NCBI GenBank assembly: GCA_030054195.1
Contig: JASGCJ010000001.1
Coordinates: 92,159 to 156,158 of the forward strand
Direction of reading: 5' to 3'
Length of the DNA stretch: 64,000 nt
Source: Minisyncoccota bacterium
GTDB lineage: Bacteria > Verrucomicrobiota > Verrucomicrobiia > Methylacidiphilales > Verrucolacustridaceae
The notes beneath the pieces are model-generated. The model did not search any database. It was not told the origin of the DNA and saw nothing but the letters and a program-made list of their open reading frames with translations. The translations under genes and the position numbers were made by a program. The first letter of the stretch is position 1; every line of letters begins with the position of its first letter. Shown one piece after another: positions 26,448-35,700 of this stretch.

Positions 26448-28922
26448 TTAAAGTATGGCTTTCTGAGCCTCATCGCAAAGGCTCCCATTCTCAAATGCAT
26501 AAGGGGCGAGAGCAAAGCTGCCAACCTTGTGGTTGAGGCAAGAGACGACTGCCGACTGGGTTTGTCCCGTGGGATTGAAGAGCCGGAAGATCCAGCCTTT
26601 GTCGGCGGGGTCGCGTCGCAGGGAGCTAAGAAGCACCTTCGAGTTATCCAATACCAAAGAAGGGAGAGGGAGAACACCGTTGCCGGACGGGAACGCCTGC
26701 AGAGAATACGGAAGCTGGTTGCGCTCGAGCGCCAATCGGTCTGCTGACAAAAGTAGGCTTTCCCGATCACCGGGAATCATCCAAAACTGGAAGATCCGCT
26801 CACCTTGGTCCATGCGAGGGACAAAGCGGTCGGTCGGGATGTAGCGCAAATCTTCCCAAGCATGAGCACTGTAGGCAGGCGATCTCTGGAGGGTCAGGCG
26901 GATCGAGTTGCCCAGACAATCCCCACCATAGGTTCCGTTATTGATGAGAAGAACTCCGTGGCGGTCTCCACCGAACCCGCCGCACCACTGCTGAAACGCA
27001 CATTCGTCTCCATCCGTCGGCAGATCATGCACGCCGAAGAGCGTCTGCCCTCGAAAGTCGATGACGGGCGTTCGCAAGTTCGTGGACCATTTGGCCGCCC
27101 GATCCTTTTCATTCCAAAGCATCCGGATTTCGACGCCGACGGCAGATCCGGTTTTCGGAATCGAATACAGAATCTGTGCCCGTGAGTTCTGCCACCCGCA
27201 GAGTGCCTCGACGACCGTGCGCACCGGACCATCCTCAACCACCCGAACGGCGCCCAGTTTTCCCGTGCCATCGGGTCCCACCACTCCGGCAAAGCTTCCT
27301 GCTTCGGCCTCGGCCAATGCGGCAAACCTGCCCTCGACTGTGCCGAGGGTTGTGAGCTTGCCGACCCAGGAATCCGCCACGTCCCGCACGACTTCCAGCC
27401 CGCATCCCTCCGGCCCGAGGTATTCGCGGCCATGATCCTTAAGGGAAAGCATTCGCCCGCTCCGCCTGCAAATCGCGACCTCGAGCGTGCCAGTTGCGAC
27501 CTTAAAAATATTGTCGTCACCGGAAAAAGCCGGGGCGGGTTTCTTGGGCAATTCTCGCAGCCGCAGGTCAAACCGGCTGATCGCCGAGGCGGCAAGGCAT
27601 CCGCGGAACACGACATGCTTGCGCCAGTCCAACGGCATGTTGCTTGCCTCCTTTTCGACCTGCGAGGGGACGGGGGTTCCGGTGCGCATGTCGGTGATGG
27701 CCACATCGAAGAATGTCCCGTTCCAATTCTGATTTTCCATCTGGAACTCGACATCGATTTCAGCCTCCCATTCATAGGGGTGCGGGTTGAAGACGAACAC
27801 CGGGTATGTTCCCTCATTGGCCAATGGTTGGCCGGAAAGCAGGGAAAAAAACGACCGTGCCGCCACCCGTGCCACGATCTCCCGCCCATGACCCAAAAGC
27901 CGCAGAGCCGCTTCCTCCGCCGCCTGGATGGAGGATCCCGGCAGGATGTCGTGGAACTCGGAGATCAACAGGTCCCGCTCCGCGTCCCGCAAGGCGTTCG
28001 CCGGATAGTCAACGAACCCGTTGACAGCAGCCGCAGCCGCCATTTTCTCGGCCCTGAACAACTCGTTTTCAAGCGCGCGGTGCCCCTGCTTGATCCGCAC
28101 TTGCGAGGTGTAGCAACCAACCGCCCAGCGGTTCAAGTCGTGGGTGACCACCGCCAGAGGCGCCTTCTGCCCGGCCAGGACGGCAAAATAGTCTTCCGGC
28201 GTGGTATGCTGCCACGACCAGGCGCCCAAGGTTCCCTCCGTCGCCCCGAGGTCGGCCAGGTCTTTCCTCGACGGCCCCCCGCCATGGTTGCCGACCCCCC
28301 AGAGGACGCACTCGATCTCGTCACCGCTCCCAGCCAGCCGCTTCTCGATGTATTCCTTCGCCTTGCCAAGCGGCGAATTGTAAAGCTCTGGGATGCGTCG
28401 CACCACCACCCGCGACCCGTCGAATCCTTCCCACTCGAAGACGTTTTTCGGGAGGGGACAAAAGGTGTTGTCGGGACGACAGATCAGATAGGAGTCGTAG
28501 CCGTGTTTGGTGAGAATCTGAACCAGCCCTCGACTATGCCCAAACGAGTCAAAATTGATTGCTGTCGTCGGGCGCACGCCGAACTTTTCCTGAAAATACG
28601 CCTGCCCGCGCTCAATCTGCCGGCACATCGACTCTCCGGACGGCAGGTTGCAATCCGGTTGCAAATACCAGCCGCCCATGATTTGCCAGCGCCCCGCCTT
28701 CACCAGCTTCCGGATGCGGTCAAACAAAGCCGGTTCATACTCCTCTACCCATTCGTAGAGGAGCGCTTCGTTCTGGTTGAAGACGAACCCCTCGGAGCGC
28801 TCGCAGAGATCTGCCGCAGATCGGAAGGTCGCCAGTGCCGCCCCCAGTCCCTCTTCCCACTCCCATAACCACACAGGGTCGAGGTGGGCATGGCACACGA
28901 GAAAGGCTGATCGCGTGGACAC
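26448..28922 (-). CDS. GH38-type alpha-mannosidase
   Basis: 824 residues from a GTG at 28922. HAHLDPVWLWEWEEG near residue 11 is the zinc-binding His/Asp motif, and INFDSFGHSRGLVQ near residue 125 holds the catalytic Asp nucleophile of GH38. The N-terminal alpha/beta barrel, three-helix bundle and C-terminal beta-sandwich regions appear complete. No signal peptide, so it is probably cytosolic and acts on imported oligosaccharides. In-frame ATGs at 28973 and 29012 exist, but the GTG has AGGG upstream and lies downstream of a 14-bp operator that would otherwise overlap the start. Removes terminal alpha-mannose. Confidence 0.9.
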   Translation of the reverse strand: MSTRSAFLVCHAHLDPVWLWEWEEGLGAALATFRSAADLCERSEGFVFNQNEALLYEWVEEYEPALFDRIRKLVKAGRWQIMGGWYLQPDCNLPSGESMCRQIERGQAYFQEKFGVRPTTAINFDSFGHSRGLVQILTKHGYDSYLICRPDNTFCPLPKNVFEWEGFDGSRVVVRRIPELYNSPLGKAKEYIEKRLAGSGDEIECVLWGVGNHGGGPSRKDLADLGATEGTLGAWSWQHTTPEDYFAVLAGQKAPLAVVTHDLNRWAVGCYTSQVRIKQGHRALENELFRAEKMAAAAAVNGFVDYPANALRDAERDLLISEFHDILPGSSIQAAEEAALRLLGHGREIVARVAARSFFSLLSGQPLANEGTYPVFVFNPHPYEWEAEIDVEFQMENQNWNGTFFDVAITDMRTGTPVPSQVEKEASNMPLDWRKHVVFRGCLAASAISRFDLRLRELPKKPAPAFSGDDNIFKVATGTLEVAICRRSGRMLSLKDHGREYLGPEGCGLEVVRDVADSWVGKLTTLGTVEGRFAALAEAEAGSFAGVVGPDGTGKLGAVRVVEDGPVRTVVEALCGWQNSRAQILYSIPKTGSAVGVEIRMLWNEKDRAAKWSTNLRTPVIDFRGQTLFGVHDLPTDGDECAFQQWCGGFGGDRHGVLLINNGTYGGDCLGNSIRLTLQRSPAYSAHAWEDLRYIPTDRFVPRMDQGERIFQFWMIPGDRESLLLSADRLALERNQLPYSLQAFPSGNGVLPLPSLVLDNSKVLLSSLRRDPADKGWIFRLFNPTGQTQSAVVSCLNHKVGSFALAPYAFENGSLCDEAQKAIL

Positions 28923-28972
28923 CCCGATCCCTAAACGCCCTCGTATAACCTTATCCTGAACAACTCCAGACA

Positions 28973-28986
28973 TGTGATTAATCACA
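28973..28986. promoter_or_regulatory. Operator TGTGATTAATCACA upstream of the GH38 gene
   Basis: A perfect 14-bp palindrome of the TGTGA-N4-TCACA family found five times in this locus. It lies 51 bp upstream of the GTG start of the mannosidase. A TTGCAA hexamer nearby on the minus strand could be the -35 of a promoter it overlaps. Confidence 0.65.
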
Positions 28987-29090
28987 CCACAAATGATAAA
29001 CCTTGCAACCACAGAGACTTCGTGATTTGCTAATAGAGTGATTATAGTATACTATACTTTATTACTGGTTTGATGAAGATATCCCCCTAA

Positions 29091-29360
29091 CGCTACACGA
29101 CGGCATGGCGCATAAACTTTGCGGCCTCGACCGCCTTCGCAAGCACGATTGGGTATATCGAACCGACCGATGGAGTCGGGCAGCAAGTGATCCAGCACGG
29201 CCCGCTTTCGAGCAGGACTCACTGGCTCCGAGCTGGAAAGCTTTCGCCCGACTGGAAAATCACCGATTCATTCGATAATCAATTTCACGGATTGATCAGC
29301 AATTTTCATATCTATGATGGTGCAATATCTAAGGAGGAGATCGAGCTGGTTAAGCCTTGA
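29091..29360 (+). pseudogene. Remnant of a LamG (concanavalin-like) domain protein
   Basis: A 90-codon open stretch without a start codon ends in TGA at 29358-29360. Its translation ends FHGLISNFHIYDGAISKEEI, the typical C-terminal strand of LamG/LamG-like jelly-roll domains (G-x-I-x-x-x-x-I-Y-D-x-x-I-S-x-E-E-I). A stop precedes the first codon. It is therefore the 3' relic of a larger surface or glycan-binding protein whose body has been lost, now lying between the mannosidase operator and the LacI-type gene. Confidence 0.6.
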
Positions 29361-29468
29361 ATTCTACATCGCCACCGCTGGACGAACTCCAAAATGGTAC
29401 AAACGAAAAAAGGATCACGGCAAGGTAGCTGGCTGTAGAATAATTCCATTGTCGCTACTTTTAGGTTA

Positions 29469-29485
29469 TGTCACATTTTGTCACA
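29469..29485. promoter_or_regulatory. Tandem half-sites overlapping the LacI-type gene start
   Basis: TGTCACATTTTGTCACA: two direct copies of TGTCACA with 10-bp spacing; the last A is the A of the ATG. Read on the other strand it is TGTGACA twice, the half-site of the locus operator. It would give negative autoregulation by blocking the start region. It also closely resembles the dnaK-upstream site at 9665. Confidence 0.5.
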
Positions 29486-30549
29486 TGAAAAAGCCCCAAT
29501 CGCTTGCGCGGTCACGCCCAAGCCTCCGCTCGATTGCTGATGCCTGCGGCATTTCCTACCAAACAGTTAGCCGGATCATCAACGGGAAGACCGATCGGCA
29601 CACCCCCAAGACAGTAGCCCTCGTCGAGGGGACGGCAGCAAAGATGGGCTACCGGAAAAATCTTCTCGCCCGCGGGATGTTGACCGGCAAATCGATGACC
29701 GTCGGGGTCATGCTCCCCTACTACATCAACCGGGGCTTCAACACCGGGATATTGCAAGGTATCCAGGGCGAGTTGGCGCGCCACGATTACGCGGCGTTGA
29801 TCATTTCCGTGGCCGGAACAAAAGAGGACATCACACATAGCCACCAACTCATTGAGAGGCGAGTGGATGGCGTGGTTTTCCGCCCGCACCCGATGGGCGA
29901 ATCAGATGCCTACCTGCACGAACTGATGCGCCACCATATCCCGATGGTCTCGGTAGTGGATATCGAGCAGAGCCTCAACATCCCACTCGATTTTGTTGGG
30001 GTGGACGAGGAGACGCTCGGGCGGACCGCCGCAGAATATCTCCTTTCTCTCGGGCATCGGCGTCTTGGTTTTACACGCATCGGCGATGCCCGGTTCGACT
30101 TGCCACTCAACGAACGTTACGCCGCTTTCGTGACCGCAGTGGAATCCGCCGGGGGCAAGGTCGTCAGCACGCCGCGCTCACAGTCGGCGGATTTTGATGC
30201 CGCCGCAGTGGAGGGCATGCTCTCAAAACGAAACCGCCCCACAGCGGTTTTTTGCTCTGTTGACGACATCGCGTTCCAAACTATCGAAGTCGCCAAGAAG
30301 CTGGGCCTGTCGGTCCCGGGCGACCTTTCTGTCATCGGAAGCGCCAACTACGAGGCATCGCGGTTCACCTCCCCGACCTTGACGACCTTCGACCTGCAGA
30401 CGGAGGAAATCGGTCGTCAGGCCGCCCAACTCCTACTGCGGCGGATCAGCAGCGGCAATGTCCTACGCTCGACCTCGCGAATCCACGTCGCCCCGGAACA
30501 GATCGTCCGGAATTCTGCATCCCGCATCGGAGATCTCAGCGTCTCTTAG
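29485..30549 (+). CDS. LacI-family transcriptional regulator
   Basis: 354 residues from ATG 29485. The N-terminal SLRSIADACGISYQTVSRIINGK is the LacI-type HTH, followed by the hinge GYRKNLLARGMLTGKS. A periplasmic-binding-like effector domain follows (VGVMLPYYINRGFNTGILQGIQGEL, FVGVDEETLGRTAAEYLLSLGHRRLGF, AVFCSVDDIAF, LTTFDLQTEEIGRQAA). The frame extends to 29314, but only the ATG at 29485 gives a family-like N-terminus. It is the only LacI-type gene seen in the locus and the best candidate to bind the TGTGA-N4-TCACA sites. It overlaps the convergent pseudopilin gene by 4 bp. Confidence 0.92.
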   Translation: MKKPQSLARSRPSLRSIADACGISYQTVSRIINGKTDRHTPKTVALVEGTAAKMGYRKNLLARGMLTGKSMTVGVMLPYYINRGFNTGILQGIQGELARHDYAALIISVAGTKEDITHSHQLIERRVDGVVFRPHPMGESDAYLHELMRHHIPMVSVVDIEQSLNIPLDFVGVDEETLGRTAAEYLLSLGHRRLGFTRIGDARFDLPLNERYAAFVTAVESAGGKVVSTPRSQSADFDAAAVEGMLSKRNRPTAVFCSVDDIAFQTIEVAKKLGLSVPGDLSVIGSANYEASRFTSPTLTTFDLQTEEIGRQAAQLLLRRISSGNVLRSTSRIHVAPEQIVRNSASRIGDLSVS

Positions 30550-31292
30550 TTTCCCAACCAATCTTCTCTCTTGATGTCCTTGAGCTGCTCCTGCCTCATG
30601 GCGACGATGGAGCCATCGGCTTTGAGGAAAAGCCCGGTGCCGTTGTAGGGAAAATCCACATACTGAAGGGCGGCAGCCGAGGACGCGTTCATGTCGGCTT
30701 TCAAATCGACATCCCAATTAATCGGCCACGGGGTGCTCCACCCGTCTTGGCTTGGTCGTTGCTTGCCTTGAAATAAAATATAGGTTTGCGATGGTCGGGC
30801 AACCGCAAGGACCGAGCGGGCTTTTAGTGTGTCATACCTGTTCTCGCTATCATTCCATTTACAAATAGCCAAAGTGGGGGTGTATGTGAGATACGGTGGT
30901 TTCCATTCGCGGCCGGCCGGATTCTTGTAATGCACCCCTGGTGCTACAAGGCCCTGGTGGACGTAAATTGTGGGCGGTCCCAGATAAGCATAATCGGAGC
31001 GCGTCAACTCCGAAGCCCAATGCTCGAGCTGCGTCGAATCAAATTGCGGATAGTTCCAAGGCACCGGATACATGTTGTTGTGATCGCCCGCATAGGAGGC
31101 GAATGCTCGGCCGATCGAACGCATCTGGCCCGTCGCCGCCGCCATGTTTGCATAAGCTCGCGCCTTACTAATCGCAGGAAACGCTAAGGCTGCCAAGAGT
31201 CCGATGATCGCGATCACGACCAGAAGCTCAACCAGCGTGAAACCCCCTTGGCCGTGAAGCCGGGACTGATTGCTGGGCAAGATATGTCGCAA
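30546..31292 (-). CDS. Type II secretion/type IV pilin-like pseudopilin
   Basis: 248 residues, TTG start. GGFTLVELLVVIAIIGLLAALAFPAI (written here in part: G-F-T-L-V-E-L) is the class III signal for prepilin peptidase cleavage and methylation, followed by one membrane helix. The long C-terminal domain ends with a GLFLKADGS motif like the His-X9-Asp-Gly region of PVC-type pseudopilins. Such genes are abundant and often scattered among carbohydrate loci in PVC bacteria. The specific role is unknown. Confidence 0.85.
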   Translation of the reverse strand: MRHILPSNQSRLHGQGGFTLVELLVVIAIIGLLAALAFPAISKARAYANMAAATGQMRSIGRAFASYAGDHNNMYPVPWNYPQFDSTQLEHWASELTRSDYAYLGPPTIYVHQGLVAPGVHYKNPAGREWKPPYLTYTPTLAICKWNDSENRYDTLKARSVLAVARPSQTYILFQGKQRPSQDGWSTPWPINWDVDLKADMNASSAAALQYVDFPYNGTGLFLKADGSIVAMRQEQLKDIKREDWLGN

Positions 31293-31380
31293 TCTATGCT
31301 TAAGAGCTTTTACGATTTTGTGATCTCGAAAGTGCCAGGCAGGCTTCGATTGTTTTGAGGGGAAAAACCTCGCGGTCTCT

Positions 31381-32148
31381 TTAGCTCTGCTTCCGACGCA
31401 TTAATCGAGTCATCACCAACCCACCTAAGCCAAAGCCTAGCAAGGCGCCAGTAGATGGCTCGGGAATCATAGCCGAGACGGCAATTGCATCGACAGTGAC
31501 TCCACCGGTATTATTAAAGCTAAGAGTAAGAAGACCCGCATCGTCCGCGCCGGTCGTGGCTTTGATGACGTAATTCCCGTACTCTGGCACTTGGGCCGCT
31601 TTGGTAACAGTCTGTGCACCAAAGGTGGCCGTCAATGTGGGGGTTGTCCATCGATCGCCCGCGAAGAGGTTAATGGTATATTCCGTGTTCGCTGCAAGAT
31701 TCAAACCTATACTGAAAGGAGTTCCATTATTCCATTCAGAGCGCCAGAACACTCCGCTGGACTGAGAACCAACCCCGGCAGTACTAAATCCAGTAGCTGC
31801 GGCGTCGGTCCAGTTATAATTCTGTGGCCCGTTAGAAAAACCGTTCACAAATTGCCCCGCATACGTCGTGGGTGTAAGAAGAGTTCCACCAGACTTCTGA
31901 ATCACACCCAACACGTTGTTGTATGCTGTACCTTTAATAACGCCGTTTACTGTAGTACCGTAAGCGCTAAAAGCTTGCCAATCGCCGGCTGCGTTGCCCG
32001 CACTGGCCAAGGCGGTGAGGTTATGGTTGCCGATGTCGGACACCGGATTAGCAATCGTGATTGTGACCGCCGCGTTTGCGCTGGCCGCCGCGAGTGCAAC
32101 GATGCCAAGGATTGTTACAATTTGTTTTTTCATAGAGTTTATTTTCAT
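31381..32148 (-). CDS. PEP-CTERM surface protein
   Basis: 255 residues from ATG 32148 (an ATG at 32133 is also possible). Signal peptide: MKKQIVTILGIVALAAASANA. The mature beta-rich domain has discoidin/jelly-roll character. The C-terminus IPEPSTGALLGFGLGGLVMTRLMRRKQS (in part: PEPST, hydrophobic helix, RRK) is a PEP-CTERM sorting signal processed by an exosortase, which is not in this window. A 14-bp operator lies 53 bp upstream of the ATG at 32148, so it belongs to the glycan regulon and may act as a surface or matrix component. Confidence 0.85.
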   Translation of the reverse strand: MKINSMKKQIVTILGIVALAAASANAAVTITIANPVSDIGNHNLTALASAGNAAGDWQAFSAYGTTVNGVIKGTAYNNVLGVIQKSGGTLLTPTTYAGQFVNGFSNGPQNYNWTDAAATGFSTAGVGSQSSGVFWRSEWNNGTPFSIGLNLAANTEYTINLFAGDRWTTPTLTATFGAQTVTKAAQVPEYGNYVIKATTGADDAGLLTLSFNNTGGVTVDAIAVSAMIPEPSTGALLGFGLGGLVMTRLMRRKQS

Positions 32149-32200
32149 AAAGTTTCCGTATGAAGGTTTAGAGTGAACGATGACCAACTGTTGGTCTTGA

Positions 32201-32214
32201 TGTGATTTGTCACA
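32201..32214. promoter_or_regulatory. Operator TGTGATTTGTCACA upstream of the PEP-CTERM gene
   Basis: TGTGA-N4-TCACA family. It lies 53 bp upstream of the preferred start of the PEP-CTERM gene. Confidence 0.6.
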
Positions 32215-32758
32215 CACTAAGCAGGTTTGATTTGTTTTTTTCATATGTGTAATCTCCTTTGCCTAATACAACATAATTCACTTTTGTTAAAAATCAAGGG
32301 GAAATATTTGCATATAACACAATCTTCATGATTTATTTTATAATGGCCATATTTATCTTAAGTTACTGCAGTATAGCATTTTACATAAAGTAAAGTGGCT
32401 TTAGATGTATTTGAGTGAGTTGTGGCACGAAGAAATTTTTTTTCTTTCACGTTAATGAGGCCACCAAGGCGCACAAAGTTCCGAGGAAAAATATTTTCCT
32501 TCTGTGACGTGCCAAGGGGGTTTTCTGGGCTTCATGGTGTGGGTTATCACACGATAGAAGCTGCGGTAAAAAAGATTTTACCTTTCTTTGACTGAACTTC
32601 GGTGGGTCGCCCCTCGACGGGCCAAGTGAGTTTCTACTTCGCACTCCCCTCACCGGCACGAACCTGCGGGTCTGATGGTGGGAAAGTCGCGAGTCTCCTG
32701 GGGTTATTGGGATGAGACGAGGTAGTGGAAGAACTCTATCTTTTCCGACAGATTCAAA
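32215..32758. other. AT-rich non-coding gap
   Basis: About 540 bp with no supportable gene. The part near 32260-32400 is strongly AT-rich and probably contains the PEP-CTERM promoter. A weak operator-like sequence TGTGGGTTATCACA is at 32538-32551 (one half-site mismatch). Confidence 0.4.
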
Positions 32759-35700
32759 TCATGGATTCACGGTCACCCGGTAAAAGCCAGAGTCCGCCGA
32801 AGACGAATGGGTAAACTCCAGAATTGTTCCGGTGGTGCCCGTTTGCGGCGAGCCGATGTTCTCAAACGACCCGCCGGACAATGTCGGAGAATATTGGAGT
32901 CGATAGGTATGCCCCGTGTTGGATTCGATACGGACGGTGAAGTTGTTGCCCGACCTTGAAACAGAGGCCACGCGGACTGCGCTCGAGTCAAGAACCACCC
33001 CGTTGTTCTGGAAACCGGGCGGTGGGGTGAACGTGCCAGCGGTGATGACGTCCAGCGTGCCATTATTCACAAACGAGGAACTGGTTCCCGAGATACGGGC
33101 GCCGTTGCTGAGAATGACGAGGCCGTTGTTGGTGATGCCTCCGTTGACCACAAATATGCCGCCGCTGAATTCGGCAACCCCCCCGCTTGCCACGGTGAGA
33201 TCTCCTCCGATAGTCCCGCTGCCAATCAACCGCCCGCCAGCCTGTACCGTGAGATTGCCAGTAATCGAGCCGTCGAGTTGCAGGGTGCCCGCGTTGATCG
33301 TTGTCGCTCCGGTGTAGGTGTTGTTGCCGGCGAGGGTCAGCGTGCCCAAGCCGGATTTGGTTAGGCCGCCTGTCTTCGCAGTGCCCACCCGCAGAGCATT
33401 CGCGAAGGTCACGTCCTGCCCATTGGTGTCAATGGTGCCTGCGCTGGCGTCTGCCAACTGCAAGCGGCCGGATGTGGTGTAGTCGTAGGTGTTATTGGCC
33501 GTGAATTGCAGCCCACCCCCCTGCAGAATGATACTATTGGCAAGTGTCGACGGGTTGCCCAACGGCCCGCTTGTTCCTGGGTTTTCCGCAACATTGAGCT
33601 GGATCAAGCCACCTGTCACCATTGTGGTGCCCGTGTAGGTGTTGTAACCCGAGAGCACGGCTGTGCCGGCAGTGCTCTTGATCAGCCCTGCCGGGGCCCA
33701 AAGGTGGTTGGTCAGTACGGCCGTCGAGGTCTCCGTGCCACTTTGAATATCGAAATTGCCCCCTGTATAATTAACCACGCCGTTTTGCAGTGTGCCGCCC
33801 TGGAGCGAAATTGGAAAGATGGCGGGGTAGTTGCCGGTGACTGCGTAATTGCCAGTACCAACCCCTCCGAGGTCCAGCGTACCGCCGGCCTTGATATTTA
33901 CCACGCTGGTGCCTGGCACCAAGTTGTTGGCGTAAAATGAAGCCCACCGGGTAATGGCCAGCGTACCCGCGTTGATTGTTGTCGCTCCGGTGTAGGTGTT
34001 GTATCCCGAGAGCACGGCTGTGCCGGCAGTGCTCTTGATCAGCCCTGCCGAGCCGGTAAAGCTGGCATTGTAATTCTGCATGCCTGTCTGAATATCAAAA
34101 TTACCCGAATTTAAGGTGACCGTGCCAGCAGCCAGATTACCACCCTGGAACGAAATAGGATTCGTGATGCTCGCGCCTCCGAGGTTCAGCGTACCTCCGA
34201 CGAGATTTACCGTGCCGCCGCCGGCAAGCGCAGCCGACCCGGTAATGGCCAACGTGCCCGCGTTGACCGTTGTCGCCCCGGTGTAGGTGTTGCTGCCGGA
34301 AAGGGTCAGGGTGCCGGATCCAGACTGGGTGAGGCTGCCGTTCCCGCTCATCGCACCGCTAATCGTCGTGTTACCCGAGCCGGCCACGGTGAGGAGGTAG
34401 CCGCCATTGTTGACGATGCCGGTTCCGACGGTGAGCATGTTGCTGGAGTTATTGTTCCAGGACTGGGCCGCTCCCAGAGTGACCGGGGCTGAAATGGTAT
34501 TAGCTCCTGAGCCGGCGTTGACCGTGATGCCGCCGCCGTTGATTTGCAGAGTTCCTCCAGCGCCCGCGCCGATGCTCGACCCGGCGGTATTGGAGCTGCC
34601 GGTACCGACAAAGGTCAGGCCGTTTATGGCAAATGCCTGATCCAGTGTGGTGGTGAGGTTGCTCGCCGAGGTTGCCGTCATGAAAACGTTGCTCCCCAAG
34701 CTGGGCAATTCCAACCTGTTGGCGGTTCCGGCAGCTTCGCTGGTGAAATTCGTATCCAGCGTCCCGCTATTCTGTGATTTCCAGCTCCCGTCGATGCTGC
34801 CCTGCCAATAAAAGGGGAGAATGGTCGCACCAGCCTCAAACGAAAGAATGACCGCCGTGTCCGTGGAGGTGGCAAGGCTCGTGTGATAAGGGTTACCCCC
34901 GATGATGAAGTTCTTTGTAGCAAAGTTGAATTTGGCTGCGCCGCCCAGACCGCTTGCCGCAGTAATCAGAGTGTAAGTCTTCGTGCTGTCCGAGGGCGCG
35001 GCCAGGAAGTTCGCGACAATCGTGGGGAGGGCGTTCGTGTCGATGGAGGCAGTGCCGGAGATGGCCAGCCTGTCGCTCGTCTGGGTGGTCGAGGCAACAT
35101 CAAACGTCAGAGTCGGAGATGCCCCGGATTGTGCCGAAAGCGATGCCCAGCCAACGTTCAACGTGCTGGTGTATCCATCGGCCATAGTGAGATTGGCACC
35201 AAGCCACAGCAACAGGCCGTTCAGCGCGTTCGTGGTGCCGTTGGCGTTCTGGGCGATGGCAACGGTGGCGCCAGGGAAAACCCGAGTATCGCCGTGGTTA
35301 CCGCCGTTGCCCAGCTTCAGCGAACCGGCTTTGACCGCGGTTATGCCCGAATGGGTGTTGCTGCCGGTGAGAGTCAGCGTGCCGGCGCCGGTTTTGTTAA
35401 GACCGCCAGAGCCACTAATTACCGAAGCAATTTCCGCATCGGCATTCACGTTAAAGCCGGCGATGCCGGGGTTGGCGGGCAGGGCAAGCGTGCCGCCCGT
35501 GAGCTTGTAGCCGGCGGCGTCAAAGATAAGCGCCATCAAACTGTCGGGCAGCGTCTGCGTGCCGGAGACCGTGACCATGCCCACGCCCGTTGCGCCGAAT
35601 ACCGCATCGGCACCGGAAGACCAGACCGCCCCACCCCAGTTGGTGGAGGTGGTGTTCCAAAGAAAATCCCCGGAGCCGTTATTCCATGCGAACGCGGAGT

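Noticed and set aside
32538-32551. Sixth operator of the glycan regulon
   Set aside because: TGTGGGTTATCACA has one mismatch in a half-site and lies about 390 bp from the nearest start; kept only as a weak note.
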